Assembly: GCF_921293095.1 (NCBI RefSeq)
Contig: NC_060259.1
Coordinates: 5,270,001 to 5,334,000, forward strand
From: Ischnura elegans
Lineage: Eukaryota > Arthropoda > Insecta > Odonata > Coenagrionidae
Direction: 5' to 3'
DNA: 64,000 nucleotides
Each line of letters begins with the position of its first letter. Position 1 is the stretch's first letter. The notes under the pieces were generated by a model. That model did no database searches and was not told the DNA's origin. It was given only the letters and a program-made list of their open reading frames with translations. Made by a program: the position numbers and the translations under genes. Positions 32,821 through 43,226 of the stretch are shown here, in pieces.

Positions 32821-33290
32821 CTAAGTTTTAAAATGTTTTATCCTCGCAATGACTCTTGATTTTTCGAAGTCGATCACATGTCCGGTGCCTTCGTGCTCCG
32901 CTACGGCTGACTTTGAAGGGTAACCCAGTCGAATGGCCTGCTTGTGTTCTTCTATCCGAGTTTTGACTGTTCGTCCGGTTTCCCCGATGTATTTCTTCTC
33001 ACACGATCGGCAGGGGATTTCGTGTACTCCTTCAATTTGAAGTGGTGTCCTATCCTTGGCATTTCCGAGGAGGTGTCGTACTTGGGCGTTTGGTATAAAA
33101 ATGGCTTTAATGTCAAATTTCTGGAGGATGTTACCGATCTTATCCGTCGTTCCTTTCACGTAGGGGAGGAAGGCTTTCTTTTGGCTAATGATGTCTTCTG
33201 CGTCTTGGGAATTGTTCCTGTTGTCCTTGTTGATAATCTTTCTAAAATTTCGGGATATAGCTCCGTTGTCGTAACCGTTAAGACGTAGTA
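32821..33290 (-). pseudogene. Penelope-like element fragment with GIY-YIG domain
   Basis: An open minus-strand frame runs from about 33,290 to a stop at 32,821. It contains KKAFLPYVKGTTDKIGNIL, then HEIPCRSCEKKYIGETGRTV and RIEEHKQAIRLG. This is the junction between the reverse transcriptase and the C-terminal GIY-YIG endonuclease of Penelope-like retroelements: LPYV-G-S-KI, then a two-cysteine IPC-SC segment and YIGETGR. The reverse transcriptase itself is missing, so the copy is 5'-truncated, which is usual for these elements. About 155 codons remain open, so it is a fairly young fragment. No terminal repeats were seen. Confidence 0.8.
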
Positions 33291-33299
33291 TGGATGTGA

Positions 33300-34036
33300 C
33301 TTATTTTTAATCTGGACACCAGTCAGCATCATGATGCAGAGATGTTTTCCAGCCAGTACAATCTAGTTGTGACTGACAGACGCAACTGGCTGAAGGAAGA
33401 AAGTGTGGAAACTTGTTCAATGTTGATTTTCAGCGGGTTTAAATGATATTCAGGCTACTAATTTTTATTTGCTTAATATGTTATTCCTTAAATTATTATT
33501 GTTTTTACCCCGTAATTATTTAAACTATTCAGTATTTTTTCTAATAACTGTGTTTCATCACACTCTGTCATCAACTACTAGTGATACCTACATTATGAAA
33601 ATAAAGAAAAAAATAATGCTACAAACTACAGTTGAAAGTGCTATAAAATTAAAATTAAAGTGCTATTTTCATGTATCTCTAACAATAAGGTATCAGTATT
33701 GAAATTGGGTGAAAGCTAATTGTATTATATGGAAAACTGTTATCATTCCAGTAGCCTTGAGAGTTACAGCTGGAGTTAGGAAAGTGACTAAGTAAATGGA
33801 GACTTAGTGACAATTATTGGCATTGTCTTTGAGAAACAAATGTGGTGTCTCTTGTTTTCAAACTTCAATTTGTTGTGTGAATTTTTAGTTGAATATCAAA
33901 AGTAGTATCAATGATGTATTGAATGCATAATTTTAGTATATAAATCATCAATGTACTGTAAAGTATTCTATGAAATTTTTAGTTTTTTAAGAGAATATAA
34001 TTTTACTCTGCTGTAATAATTTTTTGCTCATTACAG
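33300..34036 (+). other. probable intron before the exon at 34,037
   Basis: AT-rich, no coding signal, ending in a usable splice acceptor: a T-rich stretch TTTTTTGCTCATTACAG immediately before 34,037. If the exon below is real this is the 3' part of its upstream intron. I could not identify the upstream exon. Confidence 0.4.
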
Positions 34037-34756
34037 GTATCAGCTGTCTGTCTTACGAGTTACACAGCCGGGGTTCTCACCCTTCTTGGTTCCACGATTA
34101 TCGTGAGCAACTTGCCATCGCCAGCATCTTTCCTCCTGCCTTCTTTGCATAATACCCCTGTAATTTCTCTCAATTCTTCTGAGCCCCTGTTCTCCCTTCA
34201 GGAAGATTTTGGCAACATGTCCGAGTCCTATATAGTGCAATCACTTGGTCATACGTCTGCAGACTGTTCAATATCCATGGATAATGAATTAGAACATCAT
34301 GTATCTTATTTGTATGGTAATCCTGCATATGTACGGGAACAGTCCAAGTTTTCCCTAGGAATACTGAACTTTGTTTCCTTACCTGAAATTAGTCTACCCG
34401 GAATGAAGTCTGTGGGGTCCTTTTTCAATTGTGTGAATGTTGCATCACAGTTGTTTGATCATTTCTTGAATGGTGAAAATCGGTATATGGAACTGCTTGG
34501 AAAAAATCCAGGAAACCAAGATAGGATGTTTGACTCAAGTTTTTGTGTTCAGTTCTTCAACAAAAATTGGATAATAGGTGAAAATATGTGTCGTGGCTTT
34601 CAATTTTTAAATCATTTCTGGAATTATGGCTCATCTGTGGAGATGAAGGAAGAAAGTCTGTGTTGTTCTGGTTATGATTGCAGAAAACCCTCTGTTCAAG
34701 CTGCTGTATCAATCCCTACTCATTCCCATGTTTCACTTGAGGCTAGTCAGTACTAA
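34037..34756 (+). CDS. candidate terminal exon of a host gene
   Basis: An open frame runs from the splice acceptor at 34,035-34,036 to a stop ending at 34,756 (239 codons). It begins VSAVCLTSYTAGVLTLLGST and ends VSLEASQY. No ATG stands near the start, which fits an internal-start terminal exon better than a complete gene. A variant poly(A) signal ATTAAA lies at 34,939-34,944, 180 bp after the stop. I see no transposon motif, signal peptide or named domain; there are scattered cysteines and aromatic residues, with FNKNWIIGENMCRGFQFLNH near the end. It lies between the Penelope-like fragment and the hAT-type element, in DNA not claimed by any repeat I recognise. The product is unknown. Confidence 0.4.
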   Translation, partial: VSAVCLTSYTAGVLTLLGSTIIVSNLPSPASFLLPSLHNTPVISLNSSEPLFSLQEDFGNMSESYIVQSLGHTSADCSISMDNELEHHVSYLYGNPAYVREQSKFSLGILNFVSLPEISLPGMKSVGSFFNCVNVASQLFDHFLNGENRYMELLGKNPGNQDRMFDSSFCVQFFNKNWIIGENMCRGFQFLNHFWNYGSSVEMKEESLCCSGYDCRKPSVQAAVSIPTHSHVSLEASQY

Positions 34757-35057
34757 TGTATGACAACACCTTTGCATGCTTGAGCCATGGTACTTAGCGA
34801 GAGAATTGACCGTCCTGGGAGCAGATAGCCTTGCATTTAATTCTGCATTACGTGCCATTTTATTCTACGGTCATCTATAATGTTTTATAATGCCCTTTTT
34901 TAAACCTAATTCGGTGCGTGTTCCATTGAACTGCTTGCATTAAAATTTATTCATAAGAGGATATAAGCATAAAGGTACATAACAGTGTATGAGTGAGTAT
35001 GGTGAAAGGTAACCAGATTCCAATTGAGTTCCTGTAAAATATGTATGTTTGATACTT
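34757..35057. other. possible 3' untranslated region
   Basis: Short AT-rich stretch with ATTAAA at 34,939; otherwise nothing recognised before the hAT-type element at 35,066. Confidence 0.35.
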
Positions 35058-35430
35058 GCTGTTACTAGGGATTGTCGGATCAGATACCTCAGATCCAAAT
35101 ATCGGCGGATATTGCCCTTCATCAAATACTTCGGATCCAAATTTGCTGAAGGCATCAGATCTGGATGCGAAATTTTAAATTTATGCTTCAGTGAATGCAG
35201 CGTACCATACGAGGGAGTGGAAAGAGTTCTGATCCTCTATTCACATGTGTTTTTGCACTGCGATGCTTGTCTGACTCGTGAATCATTTTTTTTAAAAGCT
35301 CTCGCAGGGGTTATGCAACAGAATTCCAGCCGCAGAAGTGCTTATGGCAAAATACGCCAGGCACATAGTGTGACTCTTACGAAAGGATTGAACAACCATC
35401 GGGAGAGTCTCAACACCATAGGTTAACAAC

Positions 35431-35562
35431 TGTTATGTTCAGACATGGTCACATGGTACTTAATAACTGTTTATTAACCAATGTTACTTTACACTCATAC
35501 ATTTTACATTGCGCACCGTACTACTCACTTACTTGCAGTGCTACCAACATAGAGATAGTACA
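35431..35562 (-). repeat. 3' LTR of the gypsy element
   Basis: 132 bp; on the minus strand it begins TGTACTATCTCTATGTTGG and ends CTGAACATAACA. Preceded on that strand by the purine tract AAGGAGGGAGG. It differs from the 5' LTR at two bases only. Confidence 0.9.
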
Positions 35563-35573
35563 CCTCCCTCCTT
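35563..35573 (-). promoter_or_regulatory. polypurine tract
   Basis: AAGGAGGGAGG on the minus strand directly abuts the 3' LTR, the position of the plus-strand primer in LTR retrotransposons. Confidence 0.75.
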
Positions 35574-35736
35574 GCAAAAAAAAGAAAACCATTAATGTCA
35601 TACCTTCAAACAAAATTTGGTTACAAATACCAGCATAAACAAAAATTAAAGTCACAAATCAAACACTATCTTGGGTTTCTTCACTCTTTGACTACGTCTG
35701 AGTGAAATTTGGGTAGTCCCACCTTCAGGAGTTTTA

Positions 35737-37588
35737 GGGTGCGATTCATAGACGACACTGAAATTGCTCACTTTACAAAGTCTCTCTTTACGGTAAAGTG
35801 AGACTTTAGCTAAAGTTCGTTTCAGAGTCGTCCCAAGGATCTCACTTTATAAAGTGGCACTTTAGCTCCTAAAGTCTCGATCATGCATTGAAATATTTGA
35901 GTGTTGGCAATGAACGCTGCGAAAAAGTGAAGAAAAAGATGACACACGATATTAAATGCGTACTTGTTTACATGTTTCTGGCGATTGGGTTTTCATGTTG
36001 TATTTTGCTAAGATTTATTAAGCTGTATTTTCTCGTTTTCTCATATTATGTGCAAATGTAAATGAATACTGCGTCATTGAAAGCTTTTCCCCACTAGCTT
36101 TTTTGTACGTTAATTACTGAGTTGGCTGAATAAAAGCTCACTTCGTGCATTGGTAATGCCCTTCGATGTTCCCAGCGAAGTAAATATTCAAATGCTGATA
36201 TTTTCACGTCATTTTATGATAATTTTCTATGATTAACTGCATACGGTTATTTGGACTACATGTTAGTCGAAGTTTGATGGTGTACGTTCATTGAAGGTGG
36301 GTGAAATAGTGAAATTCTCTCGCGTTAACTTGAAACTACCAATTAATTTGAATTTACCGATCAGTGGTTGTCTCAGTTGGACGCATATTTTGAATGAGGT
36401 ATGGGTGTTTGTTGAATTCTTTTGTGCTTACCAATATTTTAATTCTTGGAATGTTGACCTAAGGGGTTATATATTCTAGAGAAATGGACGAGAATGTACA
36501 GTCAAGAATATCTATATCATCAAAACCAATGAATGAATAGCCACGCAATGAAACATGTTGAATGTGAGAATGGACTTATATCAATAAATATCTCTTTGTC
36601 TACTTTAAAAGATGCCTCGACATAAGTGAATACCTAACCCGAGTATCCATTCACGAATTTTGCAGTAAAAAATGTCTGTGATGCTGTGTAAATAACATTT
36701 CATAACAATCCTACATCCTCGAGAAAACATTGCTTTGATGCTGATAATATGGCTATGAAGGAAAGTACGTTTTACTTTTTATTGCTGCCTTTCATGACGA
36801 GATCTTATATCATCATTGTAAACATGCAAATGTATAGTCGAAAAACGAAACAGAAACTCGACTCTAGTTTCAAAATCACAGAAACATGTTAAGCGTGATA
36901 TGGAGGCATACGGAAAGAGTACATTAAGCAAATATTGAATGAAAACGCTTAAAATGCAATGCAAGGTGTCGAAACTAGTATTTGGCTGGCCAAACGATAT
37001 GAAAATCAAGTCTTTGTTTACGAAGGCTATTGACGCCAATGTAAACAGAATTTTGCTATCATATTCAAGTATCTTTAAGGAAAATTCTAGAATATGAACG
37101 TATAAATAACCTAAGAACTTAACAATTAACTTGTGTATAAAATCAACATAAATTATGCCAACCTGTTCAACCACTAACTGTGTTGTAATTATCACACGAC
37201 CGATAGAGTTAAACTTCAAAATATAAGAATTGGGTCATCTCCATCAATACCGACTCGATATATATTCAGGGAAAAGACATATATTACTTGTCTGGTTATT
37301 TCTTGAAACGCGCCAGTTTGCTGCCGTGTTCTCACCAAAAAATTCGTTCATATTCATTTCCGTAACCCAAATATCTTAATATTTCAACTTCAATAACAGC
37401 CGGTGCAGCCATATTTATTCATCCGTAAAGGACACTTTAGCCCTAAAGTGAGCTCCGGTTGGGCACTTTACGGTAAAGTGACGATTCGGCCATTTTTCCT
37501 CTAAAGTGGCGTTTATGAAACGGAAAAAGCAGACTTTAGCCCGGCTAAAGTATACTTTAGCCTAAAGTGCCGTCTATGAATCGCACCC
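35737..37588. mobile_element. PIF/Harbinger-type non-autonomous element in the gypsy pol gene
   Basis: The inverted ends start GGGTGCGATTCATAGACG and TTA lies on both sides (35,734-35,736 and 37,589-37,591), the Harbinger TWA duplication. Both ends carry arrays of short palindromes built from ACTTTA/TAAAGT, such as ACTTTAGCTAAAGT and CTTTACGGTAAAG. The 1,852-bp body shows no transposase. The insertion cut the last codons of the gypsy integrase frame. With one TTA removed, that frame stays open for about 27 more codons to a stop at 35,652. This shows the boundaries are exact and that the gypsy element came first. Confidence 0.85.
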
Positions 37589-38787
37589 TTAGGGGTCACT
37601 AGATCACTTTGGGAGCTCTTACATTCAGAATCCATACATGAATCAGCCTGTGTTATTGATGTATCCATGCATTCCTTGAAACCACTATCACCAGCTGATG
37701 GCTGTGGACTCACAGCCGATTTGAGTAGATGTTCACAACCTAAATCTATAACTCCATCCCCTTTTAGATAGTTCTCACTATCTGAAACCTGACTTCCACT
37801 AGTATGAGCAGTCTTTGAGTCTATTAAGTTCTTCATAGGGGTTCTACCGTCACCTTCCTCTCTGGAGAGGATCTGTTTTAAATTCCTAACACAATATACA
37901 TCTTCACTAGTACATATTACATACATCTTATTACCAATGGGTTTCACAACCACTCCATTTATCCATTTGTCCCCTTTTCCATAATTTAAGATGTTCACTA
38001 AATCACCAGGATGATATACTTTATAAGTACATACATCTGTGTGTTTCTTATTACTCAATACCTCAGAGAAACTTTGTTTCAACATAGTTAATTTTTTTCG
38101 AAGTTGTCTCCCCACTTGCAATTCTGCAGGCGGTTTCCCAGTGAAACAGTGTGGGGTAGAACGATACTTGAGAAGCCATCTCTGCAGCTTCTGATTATTT
38201 GACCCTTTATCATTAGTTGCTGCAGTGAGAGCCTTTTTGAAAGTTTGCACCCCTCTTTCAGCCAATCCATTGGAGGATGGATTATAAGGTGCTGTAAATA
38301 AATGACGAATACCATTTTCATGACAAAATTTCTTAAATTCACTGGAAGTTAGCTGAGGCCCATTATCAGTGACAATAGTTTTTGGAATGCCCCACTTAGC
38401 AATGAGTGTGTGCAGTACATCAATTGTGCTATCTGTTCTTATATTTTTCATCTTAAACACTTCAGGCCACTTGGAATGCGCATCAATGACAATTAAATAC
38501 ATACTACCCTGGAAAGGACCTGCAAAATCCAAATGCCATCTTATTCCAGGATATTCTGGCCATTCCCAGTGATGTTTTTTTGAGTAACTCGGAGAATTTT
38601 GCGTGATTTGACAACCTGTGCATGTTTTTGTAATATTCTCTAAGTCTTTTCTAAGCTCAGGCCACCATACAAAATCTCTTGCTACCGCTTTCATTTTCAC
38701 TACCCCCATATGCCCCTCATGTAATTCATTCAAAATTTTGCCCTGTAATACTTTTGGAATTACAGTTTTCCATGCATTGTAATACAA
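37513..38787 (-). pseudogene. gypsy integrase
   Basis: The frame holds the H-H-C-C zinc-binding region (HEGHMG...CTGC), then the DDE core: D87 in RWHLDFAGP, D141 in VTDNGPQ and E177 in GLAERGV, with 35 residues between the second D and E, the standard DX35E spacing. It would insert the retrotransposon cDNA into chromosomes. The start given is artificial: it overlaps the end of gag-pol by 28 bp in another frame, and alignment suggests one T was lost near 38,775, so this is the end of pol split by a frameshift. The last ~25 codons (37,588-37,513) come from the inserted Harbinger-type element and replace the true C-terminus. Confidence 0.85.
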
Positions 38788-41700
38788 CCATCTATTATTG
38801 AGTAATTATGCTTATTCCTGGCATAAGGTTTAGTTTCCTCTGAAATGGTCTCAGGCCATCCTGAAATAACATAATGAAATATTTTGGACAATACCCTGTC
38901 TTTCTTAGTTTCCCTATTAATTTCCTCACAGGTTACAGGACTTAAATCCATTTCCAACAGATTTACTTTACACATGTCCTCAACATCACAATTAATATCA
39001 TCCTCCTCATCCATTGCTGGTAACCTCGATGGCCCATCTGCATTGGCGTGTTTGTGTGTTGGTTTGTATTTCACACTGTAATCATAGTTGGCTAGAAACA
39101 ATGCCCACCTCTGCAGCCTGTCTGCCGCAATGGTAGAAGCAGCTTTAGCAGGATTAAACATAGAAGCAAGCGGTTTGCTATCTGTTACAATTGTAAAGTG
39201 CCTACCTCTGAGGTAGCGATCATATTTTTTTATCGCCCATATGATGGCCAAAGCCTCCTTATGAATGTGGGCATATTTTTTTTCACTGTCACTTAGTAAC
39301 CTTGATGCAAAAGAGATAGGTTTATCGTCCCCTGATTCAAATACATGCGATAATGTCCATGAAATGCCATAACTTGAGGCATCACATGCTAATTCTACAT
39401 TTAAATTTGGGTTGTAGTGTACTAAAACTTTGTCAGATGCCACCAATTGTTTTGCCTTCTTAAAAGCCTTATCACATTCATGAGACCAATGCCATTTGGT
39501 TCCTTTTTTTAAGAGTTTATACATGGGAGTCAAAACCTCTGCAATTTTAGGCAGAAATCTATTGTAGTAGTTAACAAAACCACAAAATGCTTTTACCTCT
39601 GATACATTCTGTGGTCGAGGACAATCTGTTACTGATTTGATTCTTTTATTTGTTTTGTGTATCCCCTTGGCATCGATATTGTGTCCACAGTATTCTACAG
39701 ACTCAGCCATAAAAATACATTTGTTTCTGTTTATGGTCAATCCCTTTTCTAGTAGTCTTTGAAAGAGTAACTCTAAATTTTTCAAGTGCTCAGAATCGGA
39801 ACTACCAGTTATTGATATATCATCTTGAAAACAGAAACAATCCGGTATCCCTGTAAGTATCTGATCCATACATTGTTGCCATATGGCAGGAGCAGAAGCA
39901 ATACCAAACGCTAGCCTTGTATACTGATACAGTCCTTTGTGGGTTGCGATTGTTAGAATTTCTTGTGAATCCTTGTTCATCTTTAGATGATGATATGCTG
40001 AGTTTAGATCTAACTTGGTAAACTTCTTCCCACCCTCAAGATGACTGAAAATGTCCTCTATTCTTGGTAATGGATATTGGGGAACCACTAAATTTGGGTT
40101 AACAGTTACCTTAAAATCCCCACATATTCTTACTCTATCCACTCCCTTAGGTCTTGGAACAATTGGGGTAGCCCATTCACTGTTATCTACTTTCACTAAG
40201 ATGTTCTGTTTTACCATTAGATCTATTTCTTTTTCAATGAGGGGTTTGTACGCATAGGGTGGATGTCTGAACTTCATTGCTTTTGGTTTGGCATCTTCTT
40301 TTAGCCAGAGTTTCCCCTCAATACCTTTTAAAACCCCTGGTTTAATGTCAAACAATGTTTCATACTCTTCCAGCAATGAAGCCAGATTGTTTCCAACCCT
40401 CTCAATTTTCTTTACCCTTCCTTGCACTATTTCCCATTCCACAGGAATTTCTTTTAACCAATCTCTACCCACAATGGGTTTACAATCATTTTCTACAACA
40501 TATAGCATTAGGGTTTTCTTGATATATTTAACTCTAACATCTACCAGACATTCCCCCACAAGAATTATTCTTTCTCCTGTGTAGGTTTTCAGATGCACAT
40601 TACTGTGTTTCAAGAGTTTGTCAGGAAATGTTTCATAAAACTGAGAGTTTGACATTAGGGTAACTGCGGAACCAGTATCAATTTCAAATGGAACATGCTT
40701 TCCCTCTACAATTATGGTTAGATACCACGCATCCTTTTGTTTAATTTTCCGTTTATATCGATTTCGAATGTTTGGATTTACCTTACTTTCAGAAACAAGA
40801 CCAACCTTGGAAGCTTTACAGCAATTAGAAATACCTTTCACGTGGTTTCCTTTTGAAGTGGTTTTCTTATTACCAGAATTAGTTACCACCACATAATCAC
40901 AAAATAAGCTGTCCTTGTCATCTTCTTCTGAATCCGAACTTCCTTGTTCCTCCAGGGAGTTCACTATCGCCTTATTGTTCCGGGTATCGTTGCGATCATA
41001 GCACACCTTAGAAATGTGACCTTTTTTCCCACACTTTTCACTGGTAGATTTCCTCTTGGGACATCTAGGTCTGGTATGCCCCTTTTCACCACAACAACAA
41101 CACGTCAGTTGATTGATCATAGTTGCAGCCTTCTCACGTACCACTCCATCTTGCCGTCGAGCGGCTGACTTAGGTTTAAATTGAACTTTATTCACACTTT
41201 GGTTCTGATTCACTTCAGAAGCATATCTCACTGCTGCTTCCACGGAAAATGCTATCTCAGAAGCCCTGGCCCAGCTCAAATTATCACCTTCTTCAAACAA
41301 TCTCTGCCTGATACGTTCTGACTTCAAACCTACCACCAACTGATCTCTGAGGCGATCTTCTAAAGTTTCATTGAACTTACAATGCTTGGTCAACACTTTT
41401 AAAGCGCTTATGTATTCCATTACTGTTTCCCCCTGTTGCTGCATCCTCTGACCAAACACCGTTCGAGAGCGAATTGACGATGGTTCGGGTTCCAATCTGC
41501 GCCCCAACTCACGACATAACTCGTCAAATGTTCTCGTACCTGGTTCTACTGGATGTAAAATATTTATCAGCGACTCCACAGTGTTAAATCCTACATGTCC
41601 AAGGAATAAATCCACTTGCTTCTCTGGAGGAACATTTTGCGCGCGAAACTGATGTTTTAGTACCGTAACATAAGTTGACCATGACACTTCAGATTCATTA

Positions 41701-41801
41701 AAAGGCTTAATGTTGATGGAAAACTTTTGATTAGCCATTACAGTTAATGAATCGTTGTGTATCCCATCCTCGTCGCCACTGTTATGTTCAGACATGGTCA
41801 C
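38760..41801 (-). CDS. gypsy gag-pol polyprotein (gag, protease, RT, RNase H)
   Basis: 1,013 codons, intact until the frameshift. Gag occupies about the first 230 residues (TFDELCRELGRRLEPEPSS is a typical gag stretch). Next is a CCHC knuckle CCCCGEKGHTRPRC; a second knuckle has lost its first cysteine (SEKCGKKGHISKVC). The protease motif is D375-T-G. Reverse transcriptase shows LDLNSAYHHLKM, LAFGIASAPAIWQQ and FQDD with D660 and D661, the usual Y being Q's neighbour F here. RNase H shows ELACDASSYGI and KEALAIIWAIKKYDRYLRGR. It makes the particle protein and copies element RNA into cDNA. The primer binding site and LTR lie just upstream, and integrase follows in a shifted frame. Confidence 0.9.
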   Translation of the reverse strand: MTMSEHNSGDEDGIHNDSLTVMANQKFSINIKPFNESEVSWSTYVTVLKHQFRAQNVPPEKQVDLFLGHVGFNTVESLINILHPVEPGTRTFDELCRELGRRLEPEPSSIRSRTVFGQRMQQQGETVMEYISALKVLTKHCKFNETLEDRLRDQLVVGLKSERIRQRLFEEGDNLSWARASEIAFSVEAAVRYASEVNQNQSVNKVQFKPKSAARRQDGVVREKAATMINQLTCCCCGEKGHTRPRCPKRKSTSEKCGKKGHISKVCYDRNDTRNNKAIVNSLEEQGSSDSEEDDKDSLFCDYVVVTNSGNKKTTSKGNHVKGISNCCKASKVGLVSESKVNPNIRNRYKRKIKQKDAWYLTIIVEGKHVPFEIDTGSAVTLMSNSQFYETFPDKLLKHSNVHLKTYTGERIILVGECLVDVRVKYIKKTLMLYVVENDCKPIVGRDWLKEIPVEWEIVQGRVKKIERVGNNLASLLEEYETLFDIKPGVLKGIEGKLWLKEDAKPKAMKFRHPPYAYKPLIEKEIDLMVKQNILVKVDNSEWATPIVPRPKGVDRVRICGDFKVTVNPNLVVPQYPLPRIEDIFSHLEGGKKFTKLDLNSAYHHLKMNKDSQEILTIATHKGLYQYTRLAFGIASAPAIWQQCMDQILTGIPDCFCFQDDISITGSSDSEHLKNLELLFQRLLEKGLTINRNKCIFMAESVEYCGHNIDAKGIHKTNKRIKSVTDCPRPQNVSEVKAFCGFVNYYNRFLPKIAEVLTPMYKLLKKGTKWHWSHECDKAFKKAKQLVASDKVLVHYNPNLNVELACDASSYGISWTLSHVFESGDDKPISFASRLLSDSEKKYAHIHKEALAIIWAIKKYDRYLRGRHFTIVTDSKPLASMFNPAKAASTIAADRLQRWALFLANYDYSVKYKPTHKHANADGPSRLPAMDEEDDINCDVEDMCKVNLLEMDLSPVTCEEINRETKKDRVLSKIFHYVISGWPETISEETKPYARNKHNYSIIDGCITMHGKL
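41764..41779 (-). promoter_or_regulatory. candidate tRNA primer binding site
   Basis: Directly after the 5' LTR on the minus strand is GTGGCGACGAGGATGG. The TGG complements the CCA end of a tRNA; I cannot say which tRNA. Confidence 0.6.
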
Positions 41802-41911
41802 ATGGTACTTAATAACTGTTTATTAACCAATGTTACTTTACACTCTTACATTTTACATTGCGCACCGTACTACTCACTTATTTGCAGTGCTACCAACATA
41901 GAGATAGTACA
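41780..41911 (-). repeat. 5' LTR of the gypsy element
   Basis: 132 bp, the same ends as the 3' LTR, followed by the duplication ACAAC at 41,912-41,916. Very short for an LTR; I could not place a TATA box with confidence. Confidence 0.9.
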
Positions 41912-43226
41912 ACAACCATAAGTGACTAAGTCGCAGATTAAAAAAATGCCCTCGGCCCTCCATCACCCCATGCCTCTGATATTTTTTTCCCTTTTCCAAG
42001 ACCACACAGTCCATAAATCATTGTCTTCGAAGGAAAATATCAAGGTACAAGAAAACAATGGAAGCTTGTTTCATCCCTACCCCATCTCACCCACTGACCT
42101 TTTTTGTATTACCTGCTTCAATTCTCCGTTTGTGGGGAACAAATGCTAGGTGAGTGACGTGCTGAACCTGAAGATGTCTCGATAGTTTTGGCAATTGGAT
42201 GGCGTGCATGAGATTCAATGAAGAATGAGACCAAATGAGTCACAATTCTAACATATTTAGGTATTTTTTAAGCTCCAAATGATTGAAACAGTTTTTTTTT
42301 GTTATAACAAGACTATGCCAATATTCAACATTGTCCAAACAGCACAATTGTCAAAGACAGATCAGTACCGTCAAACAAGAAGATACGGCCTGGAAATGCC
42401 AACTGTATATATCACATAGGTGGCCCGGCTTTGCTTTGAAGGCAACGGCATAACAAAATAGCAAGATCTGACATGTTCGTCCTTGACTCCCTCATTTGTA
42501 GCCTCTTCTTTGCTTGAAAGGGAGACTGCGCTCCTTATCCCTCCACCTTTCCTTTACTCGCTTTTGCTGCCCACCCCTTCCTCTCACTGAGTGGTTGTCT
42601 CGTTCTGTCCCTGCAACTTGTCGCACCTTACACTAATGTTATTCTAAGCATCGTTTATTGTGTTGCAGATTGCACAGTTGCAATTTAATTTAATGATATA
42701 CCAAAAATGTCTTTTATTGTGTAGAAACATTTTTATAGACATAAAGAGAACTACGTGCGTGCACTGACTTGAAACTATTGCGAGAAAGTGCGAAATCTAC
42801 CTCGCTGCAACTGAAGCATTTACTGGTGAAACACAAGTCAGTCTGCGATAAGAAAGTGACAAAATTCAGGGGAAACTTGTGAGGAATATATTCAGGAGTA
42901 TCATAACCTATTTTCATTTCCAAACGCAAGCGTAACAGTTAATATCCTGAGCGTGTAAATATTTTATCGTTTTTAAAAAATAATTTGAAAAGCCTATAAA
43001 AATGATTTTTAATAAGTAAAAATATAAAAATGTGTATGTAAATCTACAAACCATTCCTTTAATTGTATGTACCCAGAAGAACCTTGAATAATTACTTCGT
43101 TTTATAGCAGGAATTTGAAAATGCATTTGGATCCGAAAATATCCGAAGATCCGGCTCTAAAAATCAAGGATCCGATCCGGATGGGGGTGCGAAAAAATCC
43201 TGGATCCGTCCATCCCTAGCTGTGAT

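Larger units (their letters stand above)
35431..41911 (-). mobile_element. Ty3/gypsy LTR retrotransposon, near-complete
   Basis: Two 132-bp long terminal repeats (35,431-35,562 and 41,780-41,911) differ at only two positions. They are bounded by TG...CA and flanked by a perfect 5-bp duplication ACAAC (35,426-35,430 and 41,912-41,916). Between them on the minus strand are gag-pol and integrase frames in the usual gypsy order (gag, protease, reverse transcriptase, RNase H, integrase). No envelope-like frame is present. Without the Harbinger-type insertion at 35,737-37,588 the element is about 4.6 kb. Two differences in 132 bp indicate a recent insertion, yet it already carries a frameshift and a nested transposon. 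Confidence 0.92.
35066..43218. mobile_element. hAT-type element, split by the gypsy element
   Basis: The left end TAGGGATTGTCGGATCAGAT and the right end, read inward as TAGGGATGGACGGATCCAGG, are imperfect inverted repeats rich in GGATCC-like motifs. The flanking 8-mers GCTGTTAC and GCTGTGAT match at 6 of 8 positions, as for an old 8-bp duplication. Without the 6.5-kb retrotransposon inside it, the element is about 1.67 kb, close to the 1.6-kb elements at 44-48 kb, with which it shares interior sequence (CCCACTGACCTTTTTT and neighbours). A truncated copy lies at 2,442-3,276. No transposase was recognised, so it is non-autonomous. Confidence 0.7.

Noticed and set aside
34040..34240. Minus-strand frame opposite the candidate host exon
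   Set aside because: Shorter, without splice or poly(A) signals, and overlapping the stronger plus-strand frame.
36779..37219. 146-codon open frame in the Harbinger-type insertion
   Set aside because: Hydrophobic, AT-driven sequence without any nuclease or Myb motif; likely chance.
35431..41911. Endogenous retrovirus with envelope
   Set aside because: No third frame with signal peptide or membrane anchor lies between integrase and the 3' LTR; the DNA there is the Harbinger-type insertion plus the last integrase codons. It is an LTR retrotransposon.
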